The notes beneath the pieces are model-generated. The model was given only the letters and a program-made list of their open reading frames with translations, did not search any database and was not told the origin of the DNA. From Pedobacter antarcticus (GTDB lineage: Bacteria; Bacteroidota; Bacteroidia; Sphingobacteriales; Sphingobacteriaceae), in contig NZ_FONS01000014.1 in the NCBI RefSeq assembly GCF_900112985.1, positions 37,829 through 101,828 on the forward strand: a stretch of DNA of 64,000 nt. Direction: 5' to 3'. The translations under genes and the position numbers were made by a program. Of the stretch, positions 62,761 to 64,000 are shown one piece after another (position 1 is the first letter of the stretch; every line of letters starts with the position of its first letter).

Positions 62761-62940
62761 TAGGTAAGCATTAAAGGAAATACCTAAAGCTGCAAAGGGC
62801 TAAAACATTTGTTCCGTGTGTAGGATCAAAGCACCGACTAGAGGACTGAAAGAGTAGGCGAAAGCCTTTTATCCTCATCATACTTAGATCGAAGAAGGAT
62901 GCATGGAGGGCTAACCCCACTCGAAGCGCCATAGCTATGT
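62761..62940 (+). ncRNA. Candidate structured non-coding region before the Toprim gene
   Basis: TAGGTA (62761-62766) pairs with TACCTA (62781-62786). GAGGA (62841-62845) pairs with TCCTC (62872-62876) around an inner AGGC-GAAA-GCCT stem with a GNRA loop (62856-62867). Next comes GGAGGGCTAACCCCACTCGAAG near 62905. The strand and the RNA nature are inferred; an origin of transfer is an alternative. Confidence 0.35.
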
Positions 62941-62962
62941 CAATAGTTTCTTACGTTGTCAT

Positions 62963-63991
62963 ATGGTGTGCGCCATATCTGATGATGGTCAAAAGGCCGA
63001 AACAACAAAACCTAACTTTATGAATATCGAAGAGCTTAGAGAAAGAATTAAGGAAATCAAAGACAGTGTATCTTTGGTAGACTTTCTAACCAAGTTAGGC
63101 TATGAGCCCACTTCGAAGAAAAGCGGTCATGAGAGGTTCTTTCTTTCACCTATAAGAGATTCAGACAGCGATCCCTCCTTCTCGGTAAATGACAGTAAAG
63201 GATTCTGGTATGATCACGGATCAGGCCAGGGCGGTAATGTAATTGATTTGGGTAAGTTAGTATTCAAGACAAATAGTATTCCCAAGGTTGTCGAGGAAAT
63301 TGAAAAGCTGTATAATGGTCATCCATCTTTTTCTTTTAGCCAGCGTGAATTAGTACCCAAGGTTTATACTCCGAAACACGAGATTGTAAATGTTAAAGAT
63401 TTAGGCCATAATGCTGCCATAACCTATTACATTGCTTCCAGAGGTGTTATTAATGCTGCTATATCTAGTAAGCTCTTAAAAGAGGTTTATTACGACCATA
63501 TAGATGACAAAGGATCTAAAAAAAGGTATTTTGGGGTTGGGTGGCAAAATGCATCTGACGGATATGATGTCAGGAGTAAATACGGAAAGATCTGCATAGC
63601 TAAAAAGGATCTTTTATTTAAGGAAGGATCTAATTCTAAGATTTCAATTTTCGAAGGGATGTTCAATTACCTTTCTGCCCTGGAGAAAGACCCTTCCCTG
63701 AATAAAAACAATCTGATTGTTTTAAATTCCTTATCGATGGTAAACAGAGCTATTACACTCATAAAGGCCAGTGGCTCTATTAGAGATATAGATCTCTATT
63801 TTGATAATGGTAGCGGAGGCAGGAAAATGACAGCTGAGTTTCAAAAGCAATTGCCACATGCAGTTGATCGCTCCTATCTTTACAGGGGATATGATGATTA
63901 TAACGATATGCTTAAAGCGGAAATTTCTCACAGAACACCTAAGCCTTGGCAATCCAATGAACCCGAAAGAAATTCTCAACACACCAGGTGA
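62963..63991 (+). CDS. Toprim/CHC2-like primase-related protein, 323-342 aa
   Basis: MNIEELRERIKEIKDSVSLVDFL (start at 63020) is the usual N-terminus; an ATG at 62963 would add 19 residues. ERFFLSPIRDSDSDPSF and FWYDHGSGQGGNVIDL match the DnaG zinc-binding region without Cys ligands. IFEGMFNYLSAL and DLYFDNGSGGRKM form the Toprim acidic core. It is related to 9641-10588. Such proteins serve as primases in plasmid or conjugative replication. Confidence 0.8.
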   Translation: MVCAISDDGQKAETTKPNFMNIEELRERIKEIKDSVSLVDFLTKLGYEPTSKKSGHERFFLSPIRDSDSDPSFSVNDSKGFWYDHGSGQGGNVIDLGKLVFKTNSIPKVVEEIEKLYNGHPSFSFSQRELVPKVYTPKHEIVNVKDLGHNAAITYYIASRGVINAAISSKLLKEVYYDHIDDKGSKKRYFGVGWQNASDGYDVRSKYGKICIAKKDLLFKEGSNSKISIFEGMFNYLSALEKDPSLNKNNLIVLNSLSMVNRAITLIKASGSIRDIDLYFDNGSGGRKMTAEFQKQLPHAVDRSYLYRGYDDYNDMLKAEISHRTPKPWQSNEPERNSQHTR

Positions 63992-64000
63992 TTTTTTTTT

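Overview
The window looks like part of a large plasmid of a Bacteroidota bacterium, most likely Sphingobacteriaceae (Pedobacter/Mucilaginibacter-like). The replication region (57.4-59.1 kb) carries a RepB/Rep_3-type initiator gene beside an iteron array. Genes lack strong Shine-Dalgarno sequences, and several promoters show the Bacteroidota -7 box (TAnnTTTG-like). The protein families (GDCCVxC, DUF6660, MerTP fusion, CusA-TolC fusion, MBL-rhodanese with split YeeE pair, 7TM-LuxR) are typical of this group. Family assignments come from reading the translated sequences; no search was run.

Layout. 0-9 kb: a phage-defence island with the C-terminal part of a reverse transcriptase, an Mrr-like nuclease, an unrecognised two-gene cassette (membrane protein plus 311-aa soluble protein), a putative AbiC-type abortive infection protein and a type IIG restriction-modification enzyme, followed by two ~105-bp direct repeats. 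9-10.6 kb: serine resolvase and a primase-like (Toprim) gene. 11-17.4 kb: tripartite RND efflux pump plus a TlpA-type thioredoxin. 17.4-22.5 kb: a sulfur (persulfide/thiosulfate) cluster with DsrE, MBL-rhodanese dioxygenase, split YeeE/YedE pair, TauE and a Crp/Fnr regulator. Three promoters there carry the same GGTGAy-N6-TCAC palindrome at constant spacing from a -7 box. 22.8-26.75 kb: an intact IS1182-family element and a same-orientation remnant bracket a mercury module (ArsR, MerTP, GDCCVxC protein).

27-30.2 kb: an Abi_2/HEPN protein, a Zn/Cd/Pb P1B-ATPase and a tiny histidine-rich protein. 30.4-33.9 kb: a decay zone in which most small genes are frameshifted or truncated. 33.9-43.5 kb: a long minus-strand metal and envelope cluster (LTA-synthase-like sulfatase, MgtC, HD hydrolase, DUF1345, ZIP-like, a PAP2-like protein without catalytic residues, an Nramp-like protein with an altered metal site, a P1B-4 ATPase, a Csp-like copper protein). 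43.5-49.6 kb: HME-RND efflux genes, with the pump fused to its TolC-like outer-membrane partner.

49.8-51.3 kb: a decayed SRAP gene joined to a Tn3-family transposase C-terminus that ends in an exact 38-bp Tn3-type inverted repeat. 51.8-58.6 kb: plasmid backbone with nine AGGCGAC-headed repeat segments, an ADP-ribosyltransferase-like module, small regulators with recognisable palindromic operators, a GNAT/7TM-LuxR pair, rep and the iteron origin. 59.4-64 kb: UmuDC, an intact SRAP gene, a probable structured non-coding region and a second Toprim gene.

Together this is a metal/sulfur stress-resistance and phage-defence plasmid, with SOS functions and several generations of transposon debris.
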